Origin: Sphingorhabdus sp. EL138
Lineage (GTDB): Bacteria; Pseudomonadota; Alphaproteobacteria; Sphingomonadales; Sphingomonadaceae
Assembly: GCF_900258045.1 (NCBI RefSeq)
Contig: NZ_OGVD01000004.1
Span: 62,001 to 126,000 of the forward strand
Length of the DNA: 64,000 bases
Direction of reading: 5' to 3'
Part shown: positions 44,604 to 53,127 of the stretch, one piece after another
Position numbering within the stretch: the stretch's first letter is position 1
How the letters are laid out: every line of letters starts with the position of its first letter
Notes under the pieces: generated by a model
The model's database searches: none
Told to the model about the DNA's origin: nothing
The model's input: the letters and a program-made list of their open reading frames with translations, nothing else
Translations under genes and position numbers: made by a program

Positions 44604-47282
44604 ATGAAACCTCCTCAACTCAATCGTCATTGGCTTGTTAAGTCAAAGTTGGAGATTCCTCGCAGTAAAGTACCGTTGGTCCCTCGTTCTCGACTAACTT
44701 CGCAAATGGATGACTGGTTAAAGTTCAATTTATGCATCGTTGTCGCTCCGGCAGGTTATGCCAAATCGTCCACTATCTCGCAGTGGAGCAGGCGGGAAAG
44801 CGGACCCAAAAAAGCCGTAGCCTGGTTAACTTTGGATGAGGCTGATAGCGAGCCGACGCAGTTCATTTCGTATTTCATAGCTTCGCTATCTTCAGCCAGC
44901 ATCCCGTTGAAAGGGCTTGAGATGAGTGCGGAGGAAGGTTTCGCTGCGGGTGGGATTTTAAACGCGCTATCATCTATCCTGGAGATGATCGAAGAATTTG
45001 ATTCATCAGTGGTCGTTGTACTGGACGATTACCACCGGGTCGGCTCTCCTGAGGTCGATGAGCTTGTGGTCGAAATGCTCAGCGCAGCACCTGATAATCT
45101 TACCATTGTCATATCATCTCGCACGGTTCCGGCATTTCAAATGTCACATCTATTTGCGGAAGGTCGGGCCTGCGAATTGAGCAGCGATGATTTAAGATTT
45201 TCCAAGGATGAACTGGGAGAGGTTTTTAACCACCACATAAGCGATGAAATACATACAGCATTGTTTCACCGAACAGAAGGATGGCCAGTAGCCGTTCAAC
45301 TTGCAAAGCTGTTAGTTAAGGGTAATTCTGACAACACCGCCTTAGGAAGTTTCAAAGGCAGCAGCGGGCATATCGCATCATATTTGGCTGAGCAGATTGT
45401 CGGTAAACTTGATGCAGATCTGCAAATGTTTTTAATGCAAACATCCCAGCTAGAAAATTATACGTCACCGCTGGCCGCCGCTGTTACAAATCGAGCAGAC
45501 TGCGATTCCATGATTGCGCAATTAGAGCTGCTGAATGCATTGATTGTTCCCGTCAACGAAGAAGAGGAAAGTTATAGATATCACCATCTTTTCAATGAAT
45601 ATCTGCGCAAAGAACTTCATCGAAGACACGGAAGTCAAGGCGTTCTTGAGGTTCATCGCAGAGCTTCACGCTGGTACGAAGAGAACGGATATATCGCAGA
45701 AGCAGTGCGCCATGCTCGATTGTCCCACGACATTGATCGTTGTGCAGAACTGATTGCGGAAGCCGGTGGATGGGAACTTATCCTTTTTGGAGGCATTGGA
45801 TATCTGCGAGGTTTGTTACAGCAAGTGCCGCCAGAGGAGATAAAGCGTTATCCCCGGCTCTTATTGGCTCAAGCATATCTTCACATGAAAGACGGTCTCC
45901 TTCAAAAAGCACGCGCTTTGTTTGACATGGCTGCGAACAACGACAGACATTCCTGTGATTTGAAACATCAAAATCAGCTAGAAAGAGACCTACTCAATGT
46001 GGAAACACTCTTATCTGTTTATGAAGATATTCATATAACCGCTGACACAATAGAGAATATTCAAACTTCGATAGATCAGATTCCCGCCTCCGATCCTGTC
46101 ACGAAGTCGATCATAACATCCCGACTGATAGCAAGTGAGCTTGCCATAGGGCAATTTTTTGAAGCTGAGGATCAGACACAATCCGCGATCCGGGGCATGC
46201 GTGAGGCGGGATCTGTTTTGGGCGCTAATTATATGTTTCTGCATGCCGGCATTGCTGCAATGTACCAGGGACGGTTACGAGCTGCCGAGGCCCATTTTAG
46301 TCTAGCAACAAAAAATGCGGAAGAAAATTTTGCGTATGACCCGGGTCCGCGGGCGATATCCAGGATTCTGGCAGCTTATTTAAATTACTGGACAGGGAGA
46401 CCACAAAATAACCCCGATGAACAAATTGATCGGGATATTGATCAAGTCGAGCGATACGATGGTTGGTTGGACGTATACCACACGGCGCTAATAGTCGAAA
46501 ATGTGGTTCTTAATAAAGCGACTCGTTCCATAGAAAGGTTTAATGGTGTTGCAAAGGAGCGAGGTTTGGTTCGCCTGGCGCATCTAACGAACGCCGCTGC
46601 CCTTAAGCTCAAAGATTCGATAGATAAGGGCTCGCTGGCATTGAGAATTCAGGAGAGTTTTCCAATAGGCCGTTGGGAAGAGGATCCGTTTTGTTGGCTT
46701 CCCTATCTGGAGTCTCGTCTTGCTCTTGCTCATTATTTCTCATCTATTGATCGCTCGCTTGCCATTGAACAGCTTGATGACGGGCTTGAATGTGCTCGAT
46801 CAATTGGCGCAAATCTGCATTTGGTGGCGCTATTTATCAATCGATCAAAATTGTTTTTTATTGCTGGGCAGCGGGAAGCTGCAGTCATTGATTTGGTCGA
46901 GGCATTGACGATTGCGGCTCCAGAATCGATGCGTGGGCCCTTTATACATGATCACAGCATCTTGCCTCTTTTGAGAGCTGTTTTAAGACATGCTCATGAC
47001 GCTCTCATTGATATCTTGGTAATTGATTTTACCCAGTCCCTCATCACCGAGCTATCCAAGATGAACATCTCTCAATCAGAATTCGAAGATTTACTATTGA
47101 GCCGCAGAGAGCAGGAAGTTTTGGCGGAACTTGTCCATGGCCGCTCAAACAAAGAAATAGCTCGCATACTTGATATGACCGAGCACACTGTCAAATTTCA
47201 TTTGAAGAATATCTATGCAAAGTTAAAAACGAACACCCGGACGAAAGCAGTCATTGAGGCAAAGAGACTTGGCCTTGCCTGA
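44604..47282 (+). CDS. MalT-type (LAL-like) transcriptional activator with LuxR HTH
   Basis: An 892-residue STAND-type regulator. N-terminal: arm and nucleotide-binding domain with a variant Walker A, APAGYAKSSTISQW (about 48-61; MalT has GYGKTT), and Walker B VVVVLDDYHRV. Middle: TPR-like superhelix that senses an inducer (about 380-800). C-terminal: LuxR helix-turn-helix LSRREQEVLAELVHGRSNKEIARILDMTEHTVKFHLKNIYAKL. It should activate promoters when a small ligand and ATP are bound. It lies upstream of and parallel to the pepsin/avidin/receptor/hydantoinase genes, its probable targets. The gene is more A+T rich than the core genes. Confidence 0.87.
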   Translation: MKPPQLNRHWLVKSKLEIPRSKVPLVPRSRLTSQMDDWLKFNLCIVVAPAGYAKSSTISQWSRRESGPKKAVAWLTLDEADSEPTQFISYFIASLSSASIPLKGLEMSAEEGFAAGGILNALSSILEMIEEFDSSVVVVLDDYHRVGSPEVDELVVEMLSAAPDNLTIVISSRTVPAFQMSHLFAEGRACELSSDDLRFSKDELGEVFNHHISDEIHTALFHRTEGWPVAVQLAKLLVKGNSDNTALGSFKGSSGHIASYLAEQIVGKLDADLQMFLMQTSQLENYTSPLAAAVTNRADCDSMIAQLELLNALIVPVNEEEESYRYHHLFNEYLRKELHRRHGSQGVLEVHRRASRWYEENGYIAEAVRHARLSHDIDRCAELIAEAGGWELILFGGIGYLRGLLQQVPPEEIKRYPRLLLAQAYLHMKDGLLQKARALFDMAANNDRHSCDLKHQNQLERDLLNVETLLSVYEDIHITADTIENIQTSIDQIPASDPVTKSIITSRLIASELAIGQFFEAEDQTQSAIRGMREAGSVLGANYMFLHAGIAAMYQGRLRAAEAHFSLATKNAEENFAYDPGPRAISRILAAYLNYWTGRPQNNPDEQIDRDIDQVERYDGWLDVYHTALIVENVVLNKATRSIERFNGVAKERGLVRLAHLTNAAALKLKDSIDKGSLALRIQESFPIGRWEEDPFCWLPYLESRLALAHYFSSIDRSLAIEQLDDGLECARSIGANLHLVALFINRSKLFFIAGQREAAVIDLVEALTIAAPESMRGPFIHDHSILPLLRAVLRHAHDALIDILVIDFTQSLITELSKMNISQSEFEDLLLSRREQEVLAELVHGRSNKEIARILDMTEHTVKFHLKNIYAKLKTNTRTKAVIEAKRLGLA

Positions 47283-47360
47283 CGCAGATATGCTATATGT
47301 CAGTCGATTGGCGGCAGTTTGAAGTTGCCATAAGTGAAAGCTCTTCAAATAATCTGTGTT

Positions 47361-47387
47361 CCAAAGTCAGCTGATTTGGCTTTTTTT
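47361..47387 (+). terminator. Hairpin with T-run after the MalT-like gene
   Basis: CCAAA and TTTGG enclose a nine-base loop that itself contains TCAGCTGA; seven T residues follow. The stem is short, so strength is moderate. Confidence 0.55.
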
Positions 47388-47621
47388 GGTGAGCCATAAA
47401 ATATGGTTTCTTTTGGAGGTTGCGTACCAATAATCCGAGCTGTTTTACCTGTGTTTTTCAATATTATTATTTAAAATCATAAACTTAAATGAAACCTGCT
47501 CGAACGGGTAGTTGACAGAATTGCTCTTTCCATGAGATTTTTATTTCGAATTTAAATGCGAGTTCAGAAGGTTATCTATGTGATATTCTGATGTACTCTT
47601 TCTAATTTCATAGGGTGTCAG
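47388..47621. promoter_or_regulatory. A+T rich promoter region of the pepsin-like gene
   Basis: With the preceding terminator this makes a 339-base gap. It contains ACGGGTAGTT (47504-47513), the same decamer as in front of the MalT-like gene, and long A/T runs. No other gene is seen. Confidence 0.35.
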
Positions 47622-49049
47622 ATGGGGTATGTAATGGTCAAATATTGTTCAAATTTCTCGTATATAAAAACTTATAAATATTCATGTATAGCTTCCATTT
47701 TATATATCTCAGCTTTAGCGTCTGGATCAGTCAGTGCAGCTGAAGCGCAAGAAGAAAGCCATGCCGAGCGCCAAACGAGTTATATCGAACTCCCGCTGCA
47801 ACGAGGCGGATTGTCAGGCAATGGTGCCGTGCCTTGGTTTACCGATGCCCTCAGCATTGGGGAAAGCAAAATGCATGTTGCCTTGGATAATGGGTCGCAT
47901 TTCAATTGGGCGACCTCTGATAGATGTACGACGCCGGCCTGTAATGCTCATAGAAAAGTTAACACGCGCACTGGTGATATTGCTTGGATTGATGAGTCTC
48001 CCATGGACATCAGTTGGGGCCCATGGGGAACAATGGCCGTAGGTGTTGGCAAGGGAACCTACAATCTTGCTGATAGTAACGGCTCATATCTCAGCTATGA
48101 TCAAAACCTAACCCTGTCTTTGAACTATTCTGGCCCGAAATTTGAATATTTGCCGTGGGGTGGTGGCATTACCTTGCCTGCGGACTCACGATGCGTATGG
48201 GCGGTTCCAGCAAACCCGCTTTGTCCTACCTTTGACGGAACAGTTAAAAAATCCAAAGATTCAAGGAGATCGAGTGGTCTGTCGTCCAGCTTCCTACTCT
48301 ATGATCTCTACTTTAACACGGACAAACTTCAGTCCCCCCAATATTCATTCTTTACTGACCGCCCAACCCGGTCTGGAAGCTTCTATATGGGAGGCGATAA
48401 TTACAAAGTTTTCGACCAGTCGACAGCTGTAAACCTTCCACCGCGTCTAACACCTTTTGGTTATCTGTGGGGCACAAAGCTGCACGAAATGAAGGTCGGG
48501 TCAAACTCTCTAGGTGCTTTTGAAAGTGCCACGATTGTTCTGGATACAGGATCATCCCGCTTTAAAGGCGATGCGGCTCATATCATTCCTATTTTGAACC
48601 AGCTTTTAAGCATTCGCGATGGCAACGGTATGCCTGTATTTGAAAGAATCTTTGAAGGAACGCCACAGAAATGGACGGGCCTGAAATATCGCAAAGGGGG
48701 ACCAAAAGATCATCCGAATCTGCCCCCGATTTCAATTGAAATTGGCCAAAGCTGTAACGGTGTGGATGGTCAGCATCTGATCTTGACCCTTGCTCCCGAT
48801 CAATATTCTTACCTGATCGAAGCAGGTGATCAAAAGGGCACATGGGCAGTTTCCGCTCATGTCCTTGACGGTATTCCATTCCTGTTGGTTGGCTCAACCG
48901 TTCTGGACCTTGTGTATAGCCGTTACAGTTACAACGTGCTTCAGACGAAAGATAAGCCCGAGCTTATCCAAGGCGATATGACTGTTTTTCGAAAGGCAAC
49001 GGGCGAACAGCCTGCGGGATATCAATGTGTAAAGCCCGGGTCGGCCTAA
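47622..49049 (+). CDS. Secreted pepsin-like (family A1) aspartic protease homologue
   Basis: A 475-residue protein with a signal peptide (h-region about 22-40, cleavage near SAAEAQ). It has the two-lobed pepsin plan: first active-site motif MHVALDNGSHFNWATSDRC at about 84-102 (DNGS instead of DTGS, then a Cys pair CTTPAC), second motif ATIVLDTGSSRFKG with Asp308, preceded by SGSFYMGGDN, which matches the GSVVIFGGID strand of pepsins. Near the end FLLVGSTVLDLVYSRYSYN matches the ILGDVFLRxYYxVFD module. Pepsin homologues are rare in bacteria. The Thr-to-Asn change may lower or change activity. ATG 47634 is an alternative start. Confidence 0.78.
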   Translation: MGYVMVKYCSNFSYIKTYKYSCIASILYISALASGSVSAAEAQEESHAERQTSYIELPLQRGGLSGNGAVPWFTDALSIGESKMHVALDNGSHFNWATSDRCTTPACNAHRKVNTRTGDIAWIDESPMDISWGPWGTMAVGVGKGTYNLADSNGSYLSYDQNLTLSLNYSGPKFEYLPWGGGITLPADSRCVWAVPANPLCPTFDGTVKKSKDSRRSSGLSSSFLLYDLYFNTDKLQSPQYSFFTDRPTRSGSFYMGGDNYKVFDQSTAVNLPPRLTPFGYLWGTKLHEMKVGSNSLGAFESATIVLDTGSSRFKGDAAHIIPILNQLLSIRDGNGMPVFERIFEGTPQKWTGLKYRKGGPKDHPNLPPISIEIGQSCNGVDGQHLILTLAPDQYSYLIEAGDQKGTWAVSAHVLDGIPFLLVGSTVLDLVYSRYSYNVLQTKDKPELIQGDMTVFRKATGEQPAGYQCVKPGSA

Positions 49050-49113
49050 TCCCAGCCAGCAATCAAGCAATCATCAACAGAAGCAGACTTTGCATCCAAA
49101 TTAGGAGATCGTC

Positions 49114-50064
49114 ATGAAGGTAAAGGCATTTCTAAGTTCCGTCGTTATATTCGGATTGACCGCACCGGCTAGTGTTGCAGCCGCTCAAAGCGGGAAATCG
49201 GATAATGGATCCATTGCTGGCACATGGTATAACTCATATTGTTCTCAAGTTGCACTCACCACTGGTCCTGGAAACTTGGTCCAGGGAACCTACACGTCGC
49301 ATACCGGATCTACTGGTTCGTTTAAAATTACCGGTTATGTGGGGGTAGCAGCAAACGACCCTCAAAAAACGAACGGAACTCCGGTTGCGCTGAGTCTCCA
49401 TTGGCGGGCAATCAACGTGGACCCATCCAAGGGCGATGGGTCATGGCATTGGGTATCGAATTTTGGCGGTCAGTATCATCCGGCACAGACTGTTTCCGTT
49501 CCGGGACAAAAGCCTTACTCTGTTGAAGAAACACTAGAAATTATGAATATGATAATTGCAACATCTACGGTGCCTGGCTTCAACAGCAAGGCTCCGCTCA
49601 TGTGGCCGGAAACAATTCAATTTCACAAAACCCCACCAAGCTATTGTGAACCTATTACGCCTCCCCCGCCCATATCTTACAAAAGTGAAGCTTCTGACTT
49701 AGTGTCCGGTAAATGGCGCACCAGTGCCGGAGATACCTTGAATTTATACGCTAATATTGAGGATGGGACTGTCAGTGGCCTGTTTTATAGAGCCTCGGGT
49801 GAAACCTACAGCGTTAAGGGGCTGGTGGATAACTTCTCAAACTATGTACCCGGTGTGACCATCGAAGAACAAGGTGTCAGTTTATCACTATATCAGACAA
49901 ATGGAGCGGCGAGCGGCTTGATCACGATGGGGGGAGGGGTCCCGTACTCAAACAAAACTTCATTGAGCTTGTTCACAAATGATTTGTCGTCCACGGATTG
50001 GAACAGTCGCTTCCTCGAATCTACAGTGGACAAGATTAATTTTCAGCGCGTCGGTCCAAACTAG
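49114..50064 (+). CDS. Secreted tandem avidin-fold protein
   Basis: A 316-residue protein with a signal peptide ending SVAAAQ. Domain 1 (about 32-170) matches streptavidin: IAGTWYNSYCSQVALTTG against GITGTWYNQLGS, then GTYTS, a GY strand, LSLHWRAIN and GGQYHP. Asn, Ser, Tyr and Ser at the biotin-ureido positions (N23, S27, Y43, S45 of streptavidin) are kept. A Pro-rich linker (ITPPPPIS) leads to domain 2 (about 195-313): GKWRTSAGDTLNLYANIEDG, LFYRASG, then SLSLFTN, DWNSRFLES and INFQRV. Domain 2 lacks several ligand residues. A single chain with two barrels is unusual; natural avidins are tetramers of one-domain chains. The ligand may be biotin or another cyclic ureide. Confidence 0.75.
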   Translation: MKVKAFLSSVVIFGLTAPASVAAAQSGKSDNGSIAGTWYNSYCSQVALTTGPGNLVQGTYTSHTGSTGSFKITGYVGVAANDPQKTNGTPVALSLHWRAINVDPSKGDGSWHWVSNFGGQYHPAQTVSVPGQKPYSVEETLEIMNMIIATSTVPGFNSKAPLMWPETIQFHKTPPSYCEPITPPPPISYKSEASDLVSGKWRTSAGDTLNLYANIEDGTVSGLFYRASGETYSVKGLVDNFSNYVPGVTIEEQGVSLSLYQTNGAASGLITMGGGVPYSNKTSLSLFTNDLSSTDWNSRFLESTVDKINFQRVGPN

Positions 50065-50096
50065 TTTGATTCCAGAAAAAATATAGCGCTTGTCCA

Positions 50097-50621
50097 GTGG
50101 TGCAAAACTGTATCGTAGAGTTTGAAACCGATTATGGTCTGTTCTCAATGGAGTTGATGCTTGACGTCGCTCCGGTGACTGCCGGCTATTTCAAAGCCTT
50201 GATTGAAGCAGGTGCTTTGGATGGTAGTTCGATTTTCCGTATCGTGGGAAAGGATAATGCTGAACATAGGCCGGACTATCCTATTGAGGTCGTGCAAGGC
50301 GGTTTGAAGGCGGAAGATCCACAACCCATCGCGCCCATTGCGCATGAGCCGACATCGAAGACGGGAATTCGGCATATAAAGTGGACTGTCTCGGCGGCGC
50401 GTTTCGGTCCTGGTGAAACTTACGGTAGTTTCTTTGTTTGTATGGCAGATACACCGAACCTTGACGAAGGTGGCCAACGACATCCCGATGGTCTTGGCTT
50501 TGCGGGTTTTGGGAGAGTGATCAGCGGTTTCTCTGTGTTAGGCGCCATGTTTGTGCATAGGGAAACATTAGAAATGCTCGAGGTTGAGATACCGATTCAT
50601 CGTGCGCGAATTCGAAAATGA
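50097..50621 (+). CDS. Cyclophilin-type peptidyl-prolyl isomerase
   Basis: A 174-residue cyclophilin domain: IVEFETDYGLFSMELMLDVAPVTAGYFKALIEAG, DGSSIFRIV, then GSFFVCMADTPNLDEGG and GFAGFGRVISGFSVL. The family Arg in FHRI is kept as FRIV. No signal peptide is visible, so it seems cytosolic, unlike its secreted neighbours; start codons GTG 50097 and 50100 have no clear ribosome binding site. It sits 32 bases after the avidin-fold gene and probably shares its transcript. Confidence 0.78.
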   Translation: MVQNCIVEFETDYGLFSMELMLDVAPVTAGYFKALIEAGALDGSSIFRIVGKDNAEHRPDYPIEVVQGGLKAEDPQPIAPIAHEPTSKTGIRHIKWTVSAARFGPGETYGSFFVCMADTPNLDEGGQRHPDGLGFAGFGRVISGFSVLGAMFVHRETLEMLEVEIPIHRARIRK

Positions 50622-50788
50622 AATCCAAATCAAAGCGCAGGGCGCTACCTAACTGAAAGGATAGGCCGCAGTATCAAAGCCCATCCCAAAAATGAGATGA
50701 CCTATACTTTTCCGCGATTGCCGGATGATTTTCCAAAGGTCTATTTTAATCGCTCAGATAAGCCAATTGATGGTCTTCGGGAGGAAAA

Positions 50789-53035
50789 ATGACAACAGCA
50801 ACAATGAAAATCGCGGTTGCCGCCTTTATGGCAACAACATCTCTTTCTTCATTTAGCTCTGCAGCTTATGCTCAGAATGGGGAGCAAGCAGATGATGATA
50901 ATGTCATTATCGTAACTGCACGTGGCCGTGAAGAAACGCTTGTAGAAGTTCCCCTCTCGACAACGGTATTCAATGGGGAAGATATCGAGGCTGCTGGGAT
51001 AGACCGGGTCGATGACTTTTTGGGTCTGACGCCAGGGGTCTCCATTGCAAATTCACAGGATTCAGGGACTAATTTCATTACCATTCGCGGTGTGTCTCAA
51101 ACGCGTAACGGGCAGCCGCCCGTAGCCGTTTTGATTGACGGCGTGTTGCAGGTGAACTCACGGAGTTTTGACCAACCACTTTATGAGATAGAGAGCATAG
51201 AGGTGCTACGTGGGCCGCAGGGCGCACTTTATGGCCGCAATGCTACCAACGGCGCCATCATTATCAATACCAAGGATCCAAGTGAGAAGCTGAGCGGATA
51301 TGTAAAAGGCGGTTATGGAACTGGCGAGGAATATCTCATTGAAGGGACGGTTTCGGGGCCCTTAGTCGAAGATAGATTGGGGCTTCGGGTCTCTGGGCGC
51401 TATTATAGCAGGGATGGCTATTTCACCAACGTGGCGTTGAATGACGAGGTCGGCTTTTATGATGAATTCAATGTCAAAGGCCACTTGCACTTCACGCCAA
51501 GCGATGAGCTTACGGTTGATTTGCGCGCCACCTATACAGAAAATGATGGTGATTCCCTCAATTATACCTTTCAGGGTGTCACAACCGATCCTGTGACTGG
51601 TGAAGTTAATGGTTTTGCAAGTGTAGCGGATGCCAATGTCGTGCAGCGCCGTTTTTCAGCTAATAACAGAGGTTTTGATGATCGCAAGGTTGGCCAGATA
51701 TCTCTCCTGATCAATTATGATCTGGGCTTTGCGAATTTGTCATCGGCAACAGCTTGGGACAAGCTTCGCCAATCGATCGGCGGTGATCAGTTTCCCTATA
51801 GTGCGAATACGACTGTCAATCCCGGGTTGTCTTTCTTTGATGGTACGCAAACACAATTTGTAGATGTTGAAGCTATTAGTCAGGAAATCCGGCTGACATC
51901 CCATGATGATTCTGCCTTTCGCTGGATGGTTGGCGGCTACTATCTAGCTACTGACCGGTTTATCTCAACTTCTACGGGTGATGATTTGGAACTAGGTCTG
52001 TTGCCTGTTTCTCGGTCGCCGCTCCTTGGTAATGCTGTCAACCCAACTAATGGATTTACCGCGGATGACAATGACAATACGGCGTGGGCCTTTTTCTTCA
52101 ATGCTGCCTATGACGTAACCGAACAGCTGGAAATTGCCGTTGCTGGTCGATACGATGAGGATCGGCGCAAACAGACGGTTAGTTTGCAGAACGGGTTCTT
52201 TGATGCTGCGGGGAATCTGCTTGCACCTCAAGGTACACCCGGTGCGGTCAATCGTCGTACTTTTTCGCGTTTTCAGCCCAAAGTTAGCGCGCGTTATCTG
52301 GCCACTGATAACTTCTCTATCTATGCGTCTTGGGGCCGAGGTTTTCGAAGCGGCCAATTCAACCAGAACGGTGTTGCAGCTGCGGCCGCTGGCGCAGGAC
52401 TGGTAGGCGTGACGGATATCTATGATCAGGAGAATACCGAAACTTTCGAAGCTGGCCTGAAGTTCAACCTACCCGGTCGTCTCTCCATCTCCGCTGCCGC
52501 TTACCATACCACGGTCGAGAATGCCCCTTACTTTGTCTTTGTCGGTGCCGTTGGCGCGCAGATATTGGTGGGTATTGACGAAGTCGAAATTCAGGGCGGA
52601 GAATTGGAGGTTTCCGCTAATTTGGCTGATGGTCTGGATCTCGATCTCGGGCTTGCGATAAGCGATAGTGAAATCAAAGCCTATTCGCTTGATCCCATGC
52701 TAGTTGGCAACAAGGCGCCCTATGTGCCTAACGCCTCATTCAATGCTGGTTTGCAATATCGTACACCGATTATTGGTTCAGTAGGCTTCTTTGGCCGTAT
52801 GGACTATGAAGTGCGCGGCCAGCAGTTCTGGGATCCTGAAAATTCGACTGCCCGCCATTCGCTTGATTTGGTCGGTTTGCGGGCGGGTATCGAGGATATT
52901 GAAGGCAAATGGTCGCTGATCGGTTCCGTGGAAAACGTGACTGATGTGGTTTATAACTCTGAATATGTGACCGGCGGATTTGCGCATGCTGCAAGTCCGC
53001 GCATCTGGCGCATTGAAGGCCGTATCAACTTCTAA
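50789..53035 (+). CDS. TonB-dependent outer-membrane receptor (cargo module B)
   Basis: A 748-residue receptor; ATG 50789 follows GGGAGG. Signal peptide ends SAAYAQ. The TonB box region is NVIIVTARGREETL; the plug has FLGLTPGVSIANSQ, ITIRGVSQ, VAVLIDGVLQ and IEVLRGPQGALYGRNATNGAI. A 22-strand barrel ends with WRIEGRINF. The plug type is the one common in sphingomonads for hydrophobic or aromatic compounds. It should import the substrate handled by the hydantoinase genes that follow. Confidence 0.9.
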   Translation: MTTATMKIAVAAFMATTSLSSFSSAAYAQNGEQADDDNVIIVTARGREETLVEVPLSTTVFNGEDIEAAGIDRVDDFLGLTPGVSIANSQDSGTNFITIRGVSQTRNGQPPVAVLIDGVLQVNSRSFDQPLYEIESIEVLRGPQGALYGRNATNGAIIINTKDPSEKLSGYVKGGYGTGEEYLIEGTVSGPLVEDRLGLRVSGRYYSRDGYFTNVALNDEVGFYDEFNVKGHLHFTPSDELTVDLRATYTENDGDSLNYTFQGVTTDPVTGEVNGFASVADANVVQRRFSANNRGFDDRKVGQISLLINYDLGFANLSSATAWDKLRQSIGGDQFPYSANTTVNPGLSFFDGTQTQFVDVEAISQEIRLTSHDDSAFRWMVGGYYLATDRFISTSTGDDLELGLLPVSRSPLLGNAVNPTNGFTADDNDNTAWAFFFNAAYDVTEQLEIAVAGRYDEDRRKQTVSLQNGFFDAAGNLLAPQGTPGAVNRRTFSRFQPKVSARYLATDNFSIYASWGRGFRSGQFNQNGVAAAAAGAGLVGVTDIYDQENTETFEAGLKFNLPGRLSISAAAYHTTVENAPYFVFVGAVGAQILVGIDEVEIQGGELEVSANLADGLDLDLGLAISDSEIKAYSLDPMLVGNKAPYVPNASFNAGLQYRTPIIGSVGFFGRMDYEVRGQQFWDPENSTARHSLDLVGLRAGIEDIEGKWSLIGSVENVTDVVYNSEYVTGGFAHAASPRIWRIEGRINF

Positions 53036-53043
53036 AGATAGTC

Positions 53044-53077
53044 AATGAGGGGCCCTGCTTGGCAGGTCTCCCTCATT
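53044..53077 (+). promoter_or_regulatory. Large hairpin between receptor and hydantoinase genes
   Basis: AATGAGGG pairs exactly with CCCTCATT, and inside CCTGC pairs with GCAGG. No T-run follows, so it is more likely an mRNA processing or stability element, or a weak attenuator, than a terminator. Confidence 0.5.
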
Positions 53078-53127
53078 CATATCAGCTCATGCGTTGCATG
53101 CCGCGGTACATTTATGGGATTAGGTAT

